Made by a program: the position numbers and the translations under genes. Shown piece by piece: positions 16,164 to 25,436 of a stretch of DNA of 64,000 nucleotides. Source of the stretch: Geojedonia sp051814705 (lineage in GTDB: Bacteria; Bacteroidota; Bacteroidia; Flavobacteriales; Flavobacteriaceae); the NCBI GenBank assembly GCA_051814705.1, contig JBPWQW010000004.1, forward strand, positions 62,001-126,000. The letters are read 5' to 3'. The notes beneath the pieces are model-generated. The model did not search any database and had not been told where the DNA came from. It saw only the letters and a program-made list of their open reading frames with translations. Positions within the stretch are counted from its first letter, which is position 1, and each line of letters starts with the position of its first letter.

Positions 16164-19100
16164 TTAAAATTGTAATTTAACACTAAAGCCATAGTCTTTC
16201 GTAGATGGGTAAGCACCAGATTGATAACCTTGAACATTACCAGAACTTAAACCAGCTTCAGGATCACTATATGGCAAAGACTTGTCTATTATCCATAAAT
16301 TTCTTCCTATTGCAGATATGGTCATACCTTCTATAAAAGTATTTTTTAATAAATGTTTAGGTAAGGAATATGCTAAAGAAACCTCTCTTAATTTAACGAA
16401 CCCAGCATCATATACGTGTAATGCAGTTGGTGCTTTAGTATAACCTAAGGCATTGGCGTAATAATCCATTCTTGCTCTAACAGTATTTGGAGAACCATCA
16501 GCCTGAACACCATCTAATAAAATACCTCCACCATCTGCAACTGGAGTTCTTTTTGGGTTACCTAATTCATTAAGTCCAGCTGTTTCAGGGTATTGTCCTG
16601 TTGCCATACCGTACCAAGTATCTAAGGAGAATACATTACCGCCTTTTTTAATATCAATTAAAAAGCTTAAAGATAAATTTTTGTAAGTAAAACGGTTGTT
16701 AATACCACCTTTCCAATCTGGCTGGTAAGTACCTAGATTTTCGTCTTCACTTTCTGTAACCATATAGGCTCCGTTGGTTCCAATTACTTTATTACCATTA
16801 TCATCAAATACAAAATTACTTCCTCTAATCATACCGTATGGTTCACCAACAGTTGCATTAATTGATCCTTCTTGTAAGCTTGCCAATTGAAGATTTTTAA
16901 GACCAGAGGGTAAAGATAATACTTCACTTTCATTTTTAGCCCAGTTTAAATCAATACGCCATTCAAAATCATCTGTTTTTATTGGAGAACCCCATAAAGA
17001 TAATTCAATACCTTTATTTTGGATTTCTCCAGCATTTAACCATTGACCACTGTAGCCAATAGCAGGTGTTACTGAAATATTGGTTAATAAATCTGTAGAT
17101 GTTTTATCATATAAAGATAAATCAAATCCTACTCTTTTGTTAGCAAACATCATTTCTAATCCAATCTCTTTTTCAGTTGACTCCTCATTTTTAAGTTTAG
17201 AGTTATTATTAACTGAAGGTAAAGACGCTGATGCCTGACCATTTACAGGAGTATTAAGGTCGTAAGTGTTATAAAGTGTTAATGGTCTTGCAGCATTACC
17301 AGTTTTAGCATAACCAAACCTAAGTTTACCTAATGAAATAAAGTTTGAATTTAGTACTTCAGAAAATAAGAAACTTCCAGATACGCCATAATAGTCATAT
17401 TCGTTATCATTTGTAGGTAGTGTAGAAGCTATATCATATCTATAAGAACCTTCAATAAATAACATATTATCATATCCTAAAGAAACATTTGCAAAATAAC
17501 CATCTACTCCAGAAGTGTATTCGTATTGAGTTGGAGCTTGTATTGAATTTACCGAGTTACTTAATGAAAACAGTCCATCAACATTAATTCCACCATTAGT
17601 ACTAGAATTCATACTTGAATAGTGAATTCTTTGCAAAGAAGCCCCTAAAATACCTTTTAAACTTATTTTTTCTGTGAGGTCTTTATCAAATAGAAAGTGC
17701 AAGTCATAAATATTTTGTGTAAATGACTCATTAAATATACTGTATTTTGACGGTAAACTTGTACTGCCATTATTGATGCGTTCTTCTTGGTTTCCTGAAT
17801 AAGTATCAAGTGAAACTCTTCCAAATATATTTAACCAATCATTAACCTCATAATTTAAGGTCATATTACCTAAAACACGGTTTCTCAAATCAGTTTCATA
17901 GTTATTGTAACGCATCCAATATACGTTATCATGATATATGGCATGTAAATCCTCATCAATATAACTAGTATTCCAAGTTATATTATCACGTGTTGCAAAA
18001 AAAGCTTCTTTTTGCTCTTTTACATCTACGTTGGTTTGCCACCATTGCCTTGAAGTTTGCATAAAATTTTGAGAATCATATCCAGTACCGTAACGTCCTT
18101 TTCCAGATGTTTTTATATAAGAGGCATTTGCAGTAGCGGTTAATTTGTCATTTAATTTATAACTTGCTCCAAAATCAACATTGTCTCTTAAAATCTTACT
18201 ATTTGGCATTATTCCTTCTTGGTCTAATTTGGTGTATCCCAGCTTAAAATTGCCTTTATCACCGCCACCATCTATAGAAACACTATTGAACAGTGTGCTA
18301 CCAGTTTGAAATACGTAAGATGGGTCATGTTTACCAGCTACCCAGGGGGTTGCTTTCCCAAAAGTTTCTGGTAATTGAGGATAAAAAGAATTCCATTGGT
18401 GAACCAATAAGTTTTCATTAAATGGTACTACACCAAAAGATCCATCCCAATCAGAAAGGGCATATGGTTCGCCGTTTTTGTAATAAAAACCTCCAGGATG
18501 GAATCCATCAAAATAACCAGCACCATATTCTTTTTGGTATGTTGCAAAAGTTTCTTTGTTGTATTGGTTGAAAGTAACAGATGAATTTACAGTTACTCCT
18601 ATACCTTTTGAATTTTTACCTGATTTAGTTGTAATTACAATTACACCATTAGCAGCTTGTGATCCATAAAGTGCAGTTGCAGCACCGCCCTTAAGGACAT
18701 TGATTGATTCAATGTCATCTGGATTGACATCAGAGGCTGCATTACCATAATCATACCCAGCTCGACCAGATCTTTGACCAGCTGAATTTGAATTAATGTT
18801 ACTAATAGGTACACCATCAACAACAAATAAAGCTTGATTAGAGTTGTACAGTGAGGAATATCCACGAATAACTACATTGGATGAACCACCCATGGTTCCT
18901 GTGTTTTGAACATCTATACCAGCGATTTTTCCTGATAAAGAGTTAATAAAGTTAACATCTTTTACAGTGTTAACAGCATCACCTTTAACTTCTTGCGATG
19001 CATAACCCAATGATTTTTTTTCACGTTTAATACCTAAAGCCGTTACTACAACTTCATCTAAAACGGCTGCATCCTCTTGCATTGTGACGCTTATAGTATT

Positions 19101-19364
19101 AGAAGCTCCAACTGTAGCTTCCTGAGGTTTAAGCCCCAAATATGTAAAGGATAAAACGTTACCTACGTTGGCGGTAATGGTATAGTTACCATCAAAATCT
19201 GTTTGGGTACCAGTTGTAGTTCCTTTTACAACAATATTAACTCCAGGAAGTGGTAAACCGGATTCATCCGATACAGTTCCTGAAATCGTTTTTTCTTGTG
19301 CAAATGAGATTTGCACAACAAACGCTAGTAATAGCGTTAGAATTCCACTAAACTTTGTTTTCAT
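16164..19364 (-). CDS. SusC/RagA family TonB-linked outer-membrane transporter
   Basis: This 1066-residue protein has a signal peptide (LLLAFVVQISFA|QEK) and a carboxypeptidase-like regulatory domain (ISGTVSDESGLPLPGVNIVV, about 28-105). A TonB-box-like DEVVVTALG follows, then the plug domain with the SusC signature (IRGYSSLYNSNQALFVVDGV, GGAATALYGSQAANGVIVIT). The 22-stranded barrel ends in DYGFSVKLQF with the terminal aromatic residue. It imports a ligand through the outer membrane using TonB energy and pairs with the SusD protein encoded 11 bases downstream. No anti-sigma or sigma factor is adjacent. Confidence 0.95.
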   Translation of the reverse strand: MKTKFSGILTLLLAFVVQISFAQEKTISGTVSDESGLPLPGVNIVVKGTTTGTQTDFDGNYTITANVGNVLSFTYLGLKPQEATVGASNTISVTMQEDAAVLDEVVVTALGIKREKKSLGYASQEVKGDAVNTVKDVNFINSLSGKIAGIDVQNTGTMGGSSNVVIRGYSSLYNSNQALFVVDGVPISNINSNSAGQRSGRAGYDYGNAASDVNPDDIESINVLKGGAATALYGSQAANGVIVITTKSGKNSKGIGVTVNSSVTFNQYNKETFATYQKEYGAGYFDGFHPGGFYYKNGEPYALSDWDGSFGVVPFNENLLVHQWNSFYPQLPETFGKATPWVAGKHDPSYVFQTGSTLFNSVSIDGGGDKGNFKLGYTKLDQEGIMPNSKILRDNVDFGASYKLNDKLTATANASYIKTSGKGRYGTGYDSQNFMQTSRQWWQTNVDVKEQKEAFFATRDNITWNTSYIDEDLHAIYHDNVYWMRYNNYETDLRNRVLGNMTLNYEVNDWLNIFGRVSLDTYSGNQEERINNGSTSLPSKYSIFNESFTQNIYDLHFLFDKDLTEKISLKGILGASLQRIHYSSMNSSTNGGINVDGLFSLSNSVNSIQAPTQYEYTSGVDGYFANVSLGYDNMLFIEGSYRYDIASTLPTNDNEYDYYGVSGSFLFSEVLNSNFISLGKLRFGYAKTGNAARPLTLYNTYDLNTPVNGQASASLPSVNNNSKLKNEESTEKEIGLEMMFANKRVGFDLSLYDKTSTDLLTNISVTPAIGYSGQWLNAGEIQNKGIELSLWGSPIKTDDFEWRIDLNWAKNESEVLSLPSGLKNLQLASLQEGSINATVGEPYGMIRGSNFVFDDNGNKVIGTNGAYMVTESEDENLGTYQPDWKGGINNRFTYKNLSLSFLIDIKKGGNVFSLDTWYGMATGQYPETAGLNELGNPKRTPVADGGGILLDGVQADGSPNTVRARMDYYANALGYTKAPTALHVYDAGFVKLREVSLAYSLPKHLLKNTFIEGMTISAIGRNLWIIDKSLPYSDPEAGLSSGNVQGYQSGAYPSTKDYGFSVKLQF

Positions 19365-19486
19365 TATTTTATTTATTTGAATTAGTCCACGCCAAAAATC
19401 TTAATAAAAAGTTAATTAAACAATAAATTTTGCTTAAAATTTTAAAAAAAACAAAACAAAATTCAAAAGGGATATTAAAATAAGTC

Positions 19487-21175
19487 TTAAAATGTTGTGG
19501 TTAAGCTAATATGAATTTTGGAATCTGAAAGTTTAAACATTTGATTTTCAATTTTTCCACCAGAATAGTTGAATTTAAATAGTCCCGCATTGGTAAGTAG
19601 GCCAAACCCAAACCCAAAACCAAAAAGTTTTTGTTTGGTCAATGTATTTTTGTTTTCAAAATAAGCTGCATCTAAAATTGAATGCACAAATAGGGTATTG
19701 CTTAGCCGATATCTATATTCAGTATTTAAAACGGTATAAAAATTTGCCAATAGGCTGTTTTCTTCAAAACCTCTAATACTATGAATACCTCCAAACCTAA
19801 GAAGTTCGTTGTCCAAATAACGAGTTGATGTTAAAAAGGAACTGGTAAATCTGGTATAAATACTGTTTTTAGTATTTAAATTAAAAATTTTATAAGTTTC
19901 AATATTAAAGCTCGTTTGATTTTCCGTCTCCTGATCTATAGTTCTAGTGCCAGAGCCTAACGTCACATCAAAAAGAAGGTTAACTGGGAATAGACGGTCA
20001 AACCTTTGTGTTTTTACATACAAATAATTGGCAAAATAAAAGTAGGATTTGTAATCCTGTATTAAAGTTAAACTCGTGTCCAGTAAATTATTTGATGTTT
20101 CGGAATGGATTCCAAGCGACACTGAATTTTTGGAATCCAATTGGTAGATAAGTTTTGCCGATTGTGCTACGGTAACAAAGGAAGAATCTTTTTTGAAAAT
20201 ATTTAGTCTAAATTCAGTGCCTAAAGGAGAGCCCAATAAATAAGGCAAATTTGTTTTAATATCAAAAGTCCTCTGTTTGTTTTCGTCGCTCTTATAATAC
20301 AGCTTTAAAGATTCTCCGTAATTTAAATTATTAACAAGGTTAAGGTTTAAATAGCCGTTAAATTCTATGTTTTGAGTTTGGTCATTGGTGCCAAAACCCA
20401 AAAACCCATCAAAAGCATTGCTTTTTGTTTTTTCTACATATATATATAAGGCTGTAGAATCTTTGGTAAATAACAACTCGGGCTCCTTAATTTGATTGGC
20501 AAATGGAAGGTTATCTAGGTCTGACGTTTTTTCAGTAATTTTTTTTAGACTTAATACTTGCTTGGGCTTTAGTTTTAAATAATGCTTGATATACGGTTTA
20601 GGAAATTTTTCATAACCTTTTACAATTATCGTATCTATTGTTCTTTGTTCCCGATTTGAGGTGGTCAATTCCCCAATTAATGTGAAGTCTTTTTGTTTTT
20701 TAATATTCTGGATTTTAAGTGAAGAAAAAGGATTTCCGTTTTCGATCAATCTAGAATTCAAATAATTCAAGGTTTCTTCAAGCTTTTCAAAATTTATCTC
20801 AAAATAAGTGTCTGTGATAGTTTCTGAAACAAAACTTAATGTTTTTTTATCGATGAGATCTCCATAATATATATGTATAGATTTGTATCTATTTTTTAAT
20901 AGGAATTGTGCCAAGTAGATTGAATCATTCTCTTTTTTAACACCAATAGATTCACTTTCTAAGTAACCCAAGTTTTCGAATTGTTTTTTTAACTCTATGA
21001 TTTCTGCATTAAGAGATGAGTAATCCTGAAACTGGTTTTTATAAGTTATAGAGTCAATAATTTTTGTCTCATGCTCACTTCCTCCTTCAACTTTGAGATA
21101 TAAGGATTGGGACACTAGGTTTGTTGAAATAAACAAACAAAACATGCAGGTTGAGCCAAAAAGTTTTTGAAGCAT
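19487..21175 (-). CDS. Omp85-superfamily (BamA/TamA-like) outer-membrane protein
   Basis: The N-terminal part after the signal peptide (LFISTNLVSQSLYL) contains POTRA-like segments such as LKKQFENLGYLESESIGV and TIDTIIVKGYEKFPKPYIKHYL. The C-terminal half is a beta-barrel with the Omp85 substrate-loop motif GGIHSIRGFEENSLLAN and a terminal strand ending ISLTTTF. It is shorter (562 residues) than BamA and resembles TamA or two-partner secretion translocators; which one cannot be decided. I start it at the ATG at 21175, giving a clean signal peptide. The frame extends to a TTG at 21196, but that overlaps a -7-like TAATTTTG (21201-21194, minus strand). It is divergent from rpsL. Confidence 0.8.
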   Translation of the reverse strand: MLQKLFGSTCMFCLFISTNLVSQSLYLKVEGGSEHETKIIDSITYKNQFQDYSSLNAEIIELKKQFENLGYLESESIGVKKENDSIYLAQFLLKNRYKSIHIYYGDLIDKKTLSFVSETITDTYFEINFEKLEETLNYLNSRLIENGNPFSSLKIQNIKKQKDFTLIGELTTSNREQRTIDTIIVKGYEKFPKPYIKHYLKLKPKQVLSLKKITEKTSDLDNLPFANQIKEPELLFTKDSTALYIYVEKTKSNAFDGFLGFGTNDQTQNIEFNGYLNLNLVNNLNYGESLKLYYKSDENKQRTFDIKTNLPYLLGSPLGTEFRLNIFKKDSSFVTVAQSAKLIYQLDSKNSVSLGIHSETSNNLLDTSLTLIQDYKSYFYFANYLYVKTQRFDRLFPVNLLFDVTLGSGTRTIDQETENQTSFNIETYKIFNLNTKNSIYTRFTSSFLTSTRYLDNELLRFGGIHSIRGFEENSLLANFYTVLNTEYRYRLSNTLFVHSILDAAYFENKNTLTKQKLFGFGFGFGLLTNAGLFKFNYSGGKIENQMFKLSDSKIHISLTTTF

Positions 21176-21274
21176 AAAAAGTTTTATAGATTTCAAAATT
21201 AACAGAAAATATCACCTAAAAATATGGCTTTCAAAAAATAAATGACAAATCTTTTTAAAATTAATCATTTTGCG

Positions 21275-21305
21275 TTTGAGAAATTAATATTTATTTCTAC
21301 CTTTG
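21275..21305 (+). promoter_or_regulatory. Bacteroidota consensus promoter for the rpsL superoperon
   Basis: TTTG at 21275-21278 is followed by exactly 19 bases and then TACCTTTG at 21298-21305, a perfect TTTG-N19-TAnnTTTG promoter. It leaves a leader of roughly 35-40 bases before the rpsL ATG. Confidence 0.88.
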
Positions 21306-21348
21306 CAGCCCTCTAAAGTAGGGTTTAAATAAAATTATATAGAAATAT

Positions 21349-21723
21349 ATGCCAACAATTTCACAATTAGTACGAATAGGAAGAGCCAAAATAACCAAGA
21401 AGAGTAAATCGGCTGCTTTAGATTCGTGTCCACAACGTCGTGGGGTTTGTACGCGTGTTTACACTACAACACCTAAAAAACCTAACTCAGCAATGCGAAA
21501 AGTTGCAAGGGTAAGGTTAACAAATGGTAATGAAGTAAATGCTTACATCCCAGGAGAAGGACACAATTTACAAGAGCACTCGATAGTATTGGTTAGAGGT
21601 GGAAGGGTAAAAGATTTGCCAGGAGTTAGATACCACATCGTTCGTGGGGCTTTGGACACCGCTGGTGTTGCAGGTAGAACACAACGTAGGTCTAAATATG
21701 GTGCAAAACGCCCTAAAAAGTAA
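21349..21723 (+). CDS. rpsL: 30S ribosomal protein uS12
   Basis: This 124-residue protein sits at the decoding centre and governs translational accuracy; streptomycin resistance arises here in other bacteria. Hallmarks are TISQLVRIGRAK at the start, the CPQRRGVCTRVYTTTPKKPN loop with wild-type Lys, and the GEGHNLQEHS and RVKDLPGVRYHIVRG segments. It is the first gene of the 17-kb ribosomal-protein run, 23 bases before rpsG. Confidence 0.98.
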   Translation: MPTISQLVRIGRAKITKKSKSAALDSCPQRRGVCTRVYTTTPKKPNSAMRKVARVRLTNGNEVNAYIPGEGHNLQEHSIVLVRGGRVKDLPGVRYHIVRGALDTAGVAGRTQRRSKYGAKRPKK

Positions 21724-21745
21724 TTAAAAACTTTAAGAAGAAGAC

Positions 21746-22222
21746 ATGAGAAAAAGACAAGCGAAAAAAAGACCGCTTTTGCCAGATCCGCGTTTTAACG
21801 ACCAGTTAGTTACTCGGTTTGTTAATATGTTGATGTGGGACGGTAAAAAATCTGTTGCTTTTAAGGTGTTCTATGATGCTATTGACATTGTAGAGTCAAA
21901 AAAGACAGACGAAGAAAAAACAGCTTTAGATTTATGGAAAGATGCTTTATCCAATGTTATGCCTCACGTAGAAGTGCGTAGCCGTAGAGTTGGAGGTGCA
22001 ACTTTTCAAATTCCAATGCAAATTCGTCCAGATCGTAAAGTATCTACAGCTATGAAATGGTTGATTAGTTACTCACGTAAAAGAAATGAAAAATCTATGC
22101 CAGCCAAATTAGCTTCAGAAATTTTAGCTGCTGCTAAAGAAGAAGGAGCTGCCGTTAAAAAACGTATGGATACTCATAAAATGGCAGAAGCTAATAAAGC
22201 ATTCTCTCACTTTAGATTTTAA
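21746..22222 (+). CDS. rpsG: 30S ribosomal protein uS7
   Basis: The 158-residue uS7 nucleates assembly of the 30S head and contacts the E-site tRNA. Recognisable segments are LPDPRFNDQLVTRFVNMLM, VMPHVEVRSRRVGGATFQIP and the C-terminal helix ending KAFSHFRF. The order rpsL-rpsG-fusA is the conserved str operon. In E. coli S7 represses this operon; no comparable leader is evident here. Confidence 0.98.
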   Translation: MRKRQAKKRPLLPDPRFNDQLVTRFVNMLMWDGKKSVAFKVFYDAIDIVESKKTDEEKTALDLWKDALSNVMPHVEVRSRRVGGATFQIPMQIRPDRKVSTAMKWLISYSRKRNEKSMPAKLASEILAAAKEEGAAVKKRMDTHKMAEANKAFSHFRF

Positions 22223-22228
22223 TTAAAG

Positions 22229-24355
22229 ATGGCAAGAGATTTAAAATATACAAGAAACATAGGTATTGCTGCTCACATTGATGCAGGAAAAACAACAACC
22301 ACCGAACGAATTTTGTTTTACACAGGTGTGTCTCATAAACTTGGTGAGGTTCACGACGGTGCAGCAACAATGGATTGGATGGAGCAAGAGCAAGAAAGAG
22401 GTATTACCATTACGTCTGCTGCTACAACTTGCGAGTGGGTTTTTCCAAGGTCAAATGGAGAGCCAACACCTGATTCTAAGAGTTATCACTTTAATATTAT
22501 CGACACTCCTGGTCACGTAGATTTTACAGTTGAAGTCAACCGTTCATTACGTGTATTAGATGGTTTGGTGTTTTTGTTCAGTGCAGTTGATGGTGTTGAG
22601 CCACAATCTGAAACGAACTGGAGACTTGCAGACAACTATAAAGTGCCAAGAATTGGTTTTGTCAATAAAATGGACCGTCAAGGATCTGATTTTATGATGG
22701 TAAATAACCAAGTTAAGGAAATGTTAGGTTCTAACGCAGTGCCTATTGTATTACCTATTGGTGATGAAATCGATTTCAAAGGTGTTGTAGATTTAGTAAA
22801 AAATAGGGCTATTATTTGGCATGATGAGACCTTAGGAGCAACCTTTGATGTTGTTGATATACCTGAAGATCTTAAAGAAGAAGCTAAAAAATATAGAGCA
22901 TTACTTATCGAGGAAGTTGCAACTTACGATGAAAACTTACTTGAAAAGTTCATGGAAGATGAAGACTCCATTACTGAAGTTGAAATACATGCTGCTTTAA
23001 GAGCCGCTGTAATGGATATGGCCATTATTCCAATGGTTTGTGGATCTTCATTTAAAAATAAAGGAGTTCAGTTTTTATTAGACGCAGTTTGCCGTTATTT
23101 ACCTTCTCCCATGGATAAGGAAGCTATTGTAGGGGTAAATCCTAATACAGAAAAAGAAGAAAAAAGGAAACCTTCTGTTTCTGAACCCTTTTCTGCATTG
23201 GCATTTAAAATTGCTACCGATCCTTTTGTAGGTCGTTTAGCATTTTTCCGTGTTTATTCAGGGCATTTAGATGCGGGTTCTTATGTGTTAAACAATCGTT
23301 CAGGAAATAAAGAGCGAATTTCACGTATTTACCAAATGCACGCTAATAAGCAAAATGCTATTGAATATATAGAAGCTGGAGATATTGGAGCTGCCGTTGG
23401 ATTTAAATCCATTAAAACGGGAGACACCTTATCAGATGAGAAACATCCAATAGTTTTAGAAAGCATGAATTTCCCTGATCCTGTTATTGGTATAGCAGTG
23501 GAGCCTAAAACTAAAGTAGATGTTGATAAATTAGGAATGGCTTTGTCTAAATTAGCCGAAGAAGATCCAACGTTTACAGTTAGGACCGACGAAGCTTCAG
23601 GACAAACCATTATATCTGGAATGGGTGAGCTTCACCTTGATATTATTGTTGACCGATTAAGACGTGAGTTTAAAGTAGAAGTTAATCAAGGTGCACCACA
23701 AGTTGAATATAAAGAAGCAATTACAAAAACTGCACAACATAGAGAAGTTTACAAAAAACAATCTGGAGGTCGTGGTAAATTTGCTGACATTGTATTTACA
23801 CTTAGTCCAGCTGATGAAGGAAAAACAGGTTTAGAATTTATATCTGAAATTAAAGGTGGTAACATTCCAAAAGAATTTATTCCTTCAATTGAAAAAGGAT
23901 TTAAACAAGCCATGGTTAATGGTCCATTAGCAGGTTATGAAGTTGATGCCATGAAAGTGGTCGTAACTGATGGTTCTTATCACGATGTCGATTCAGATCA
24001 ATTATCGTTTGAATTGGCTGCTAAAATCGGATTTAGAAATGCTGCTAAAGCTGCTAAAGCCGTAATCATGGAACCAATTATGAAAATTGAGGTCATCACT
24101 CCTGAAGAAAATATGGGTGATATAGTAGGTGACCTTAATCGTCGTAGAGGACAAGTAAGTGATATGGGTGATCGTGCAGGTTCGAAAACTGTAAAAGCAA
24201 CTGTGCCACTATCTGAAATGTTTGGTTATGTAACGACGTTAAGGACATTGTCATCAGGTCGTGCTACATCAACTATGGAATTTTCACACTATGCTGAAAC
24301 GCCTTCAAACATATCTGAAGAAGTGATTAAAGCAGCTAAAGGAGTTGAAGCTTAA
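22229..24355 (+). CDS. fusA: Elongation factor G
   Basis: The 708-residue GTPase translocates tRNAs and mRNA through the ribosome. The G1 motif is AHIDAGKTTTTERIL, G2/switch I includes GAATMDWMEQEQERGITITS, G3 is DTPGHVDF and G4 is NKMD. Domains II to V follow, with domain IV containing GGRGKFADIV and the tip loop near GSYHDVDSD. The length is normal for the main EF-G. It lies 6 bases after rpsG and 11 before rpsJ. tuf, which often follows fusA in proteobacteria, is absent here. Confidence 0.98.
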   Translation: MARDLKYTRNIGIAAHIDAGKTTTTERILFYTGVSHKLGEVHDGAATMDWMEQEQERGITITSAATTCEWVFPRSNGEPTPDSKSYHFNIIDTPGHVDFTVEVNRSLRVLDGLVFLFSAVDGVEPQSETNWRLADNYKVPRIGFVNKMDRQGSDFMMVNNQVKEMLGSNAVPIVLPIGDEIDFKGVVDLVKNRAIIWHDETLGATFDVVDIPEDLKEEAKKYRALLIEEVATYDENLLEKFMEDEDSITEVEIHAALRAAVMDMAIIPMVCGSSFKNKGVQFLLDAVCRYLPSPMDKEAIVGVNPNTEKEEKRKPSVSEPFSALAFKIATDPFVGRLAFFRVYSGHLDAGSYVLNNRSGNKERISRIYQMHANKQNAIEYIEAGDIGAAVGFKSIKTGDTLSDEKHPIVLESMNFPDPVIGIAVEPKTKVDVDKLGMALSKLAEEDPTFTVRTDEASGQTIISGMGELHLDIIVDRLRREFKVEVNQGAPQVEYKEAITKTAQHREVYKKQSGGRGKFADIVFTLSPADEGKTGLEFISEIKGGNIPKEFIPSIEKGFKQAMVNGPLAGYEVDAMKVVVTDGSYHDVDSDQLSFELAAKIGFRNAAKAAKAVIMEPIMKIEVITPEENMGDIVGDLNRRRGQVSDMGDRAGSKTVKATVPLSEMFGYVTTLRTLSSGRATSTMEFSHYAETPSNISEEVIKAAKGVEA

Positions 24356-24366
24356 ATTTTAAGAAA

Positions 24367-24672
24367 ATGAGTCAAAAAATCAGAATAAAATTAAAATCTT
24401 ACGATCACAATTTGGTAGATAAATCTGCTGACAAGATTGTAAAAACAGTTAAAAGTACAGGTGCTGTTGTAACAGGTCCAATTCCATTACCAACACACAA
24501 AAAGATTTTCACTGTATTGCGTTCACCACACGTTAACAAGAAGGCTAGAGAACAATTCCAATTAAGCTCTTATAAAAGGTTGTTGGATATTTATTCATCG
24601 TCTTCAAAAACAATCGACGCATTAATGAAACTTGAATTGCCAAGTGGAGTTGAAGTGGAGATTAAAGTATAA
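24367..24672 (+). CDS. rpsJ: 30S ribosomal protein uS10
   Basis: This 101-residue protein of the 30S head is also NusE, a partner of NusB in antitermination. Features are the SYDHNLVDKSADKIVKTVK helix, GPIPLPTHKKIFTVLRSPHV and the closing LPSGVEVEIKV. It is separated from rplC by 146 bases, by far the largest gap in the S10 cluster, which holds a palindromic repeat and a terminator-like hairpin. Confidence 0.98.
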   Translation: MSQKIRIKLKSYDHNLVDKSADKIVKTVKSTGAVVTGPIPLPTHKKIFTVLRSPHVNKKAREQFQLSSYKRLLDIYSSSSKTIDALMKLELPSGVEVEIKV

Positions 24673-24753
24673 CGCGTCATTCGGTTACTGAGCGTAATCG
24701 AAGTAAACATGTCCCGAGCTTTGTGCAGAGGAAAAACGGAAAAAATACAATTC
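24673..24753. repeat. Structured repeat-like spacer between rpsJ and rplC
   Basis: This stretch begins GTCATTCGGTTACTGAGCG and continues with TAATCGAAGTAAAC and TCCCGAGC. GTTACTGAGCGTAxTCGAAGTAAC is a palindromic sequence that I recall from many flavobacterial spacers. It has no open frame and no start upstream of rplC. Its presence inside an otherwise tightly packed operon suggests insertion of a small element. Confidence 0.5.
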
Positions 24754-24785
24754 AGGGTTGAAAGGTATTTTGACCCTATTTTTTT
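24754..24785 (+). terminator. Terminator-like hairpin inside the S10 operon
   Basis: AGGGTTGAAA (24754-24763) pairs with TTTTGACCCT (24768-24777) as a 10-bp stem with two G-U pairs and a GGTA tetraloop. An A and then seven T residues follow (24779-24785). It has the form of an intrinsic terminator but lies within the operon, 33 bases before the rplC ATG, so it may act as a partial terminator or attenuator, or as an RNA-stability element for the rpsJ part of the message. Confidence 0.6.
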
Positions 24786-24818
24786 GAAATAAATAGTAAC
24801 AATTAATAATTAATAAAT

Positions 24819-25436
24819 ATGTCTGGGTTAATAGGAAAAAAAATCGGTATGACCAGCATCTTTGATGAAAATGGAAAAAATGTTCCATGTACTGTCATAG
24901 AAGCAGGTCCATGTATCGTTACCCAAGTCAGAACCGAAGAGGTTGACGGGTATAGTGCCCTTCAACTTGGTTTCGATGACAAGACAGAGAAAAGTGCTAC
25001 TAATGCTGAAATTGGCCACGCCAAAAAAGCAGGTACTTCTGTTAAAAGAAAAGTCGTAGAATTCCAAGGATTTGAAGGAGATTACAAATTAGGTGACGCC
25101 ATCACTGTTGAGCACTTTATAGAAGGTGAGTTTGTAGATATTGCTGGCACATCAAAAGGAAAAGGATTCCAAGGGGTTGTAAAACGTCATGGTTTTGGCG
25201 GAGTTGGACAGGCAACACATGGTCAGCACAACCGTTTAAGAGCTCCAGGATCTGTAGGAGCTTCTTCATATCCTTCAAGAGTATTTAAAGGCATGCGAAT
25301 GGCAGGAAGAATGGGAGGCGAAAGAGTTAAAGTTGAAAATTTAAGAGTGTACAAAGTAATTCCAGAAAAGAATTTACTTGTGATCAAGGGATGTGTTCCT
25401 GGCCATAAAAACTCTTATGTAATCATTGAGAAATAA
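24819..25436 (+). CDS. rplC: 50S ribosomal protein uL3
   Basis: The 205-residue uL3 begins MSGLIGKKIGMTSIFDE and contains the long internal loop reaching the peptidyl-transferase centre (GTSKGKGFQGVVKRHGFGG, ATHGQHNRLRAPGSVGA, including the Gln methylated by PrmB in other bacteria). It is an early assembly protein. Its stop overlaps the first base of the rplD ATG (TAATGA arrangement), so rplC and rplD are translationally coupled. Confidence 0.97.
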   Translation: MSGLIGKKIGMTSIFDENGKNVPCTVIEAGPCIVTQVRTEEVDGYSALQLGFDDKTEKSATNAEIGHAKKAGTSVKRKVVEFQGFEGDYKLGDAITVEHFIEGEFVDIAGTSKGKGFQGVVKRHGFGGVGQATHGQHNRLRAPGSVGASSYPSRVFKGMRMAGRMGGERVKVENLRVYKVIPEKNLLVIKGCVPGHKNSYVIIEK

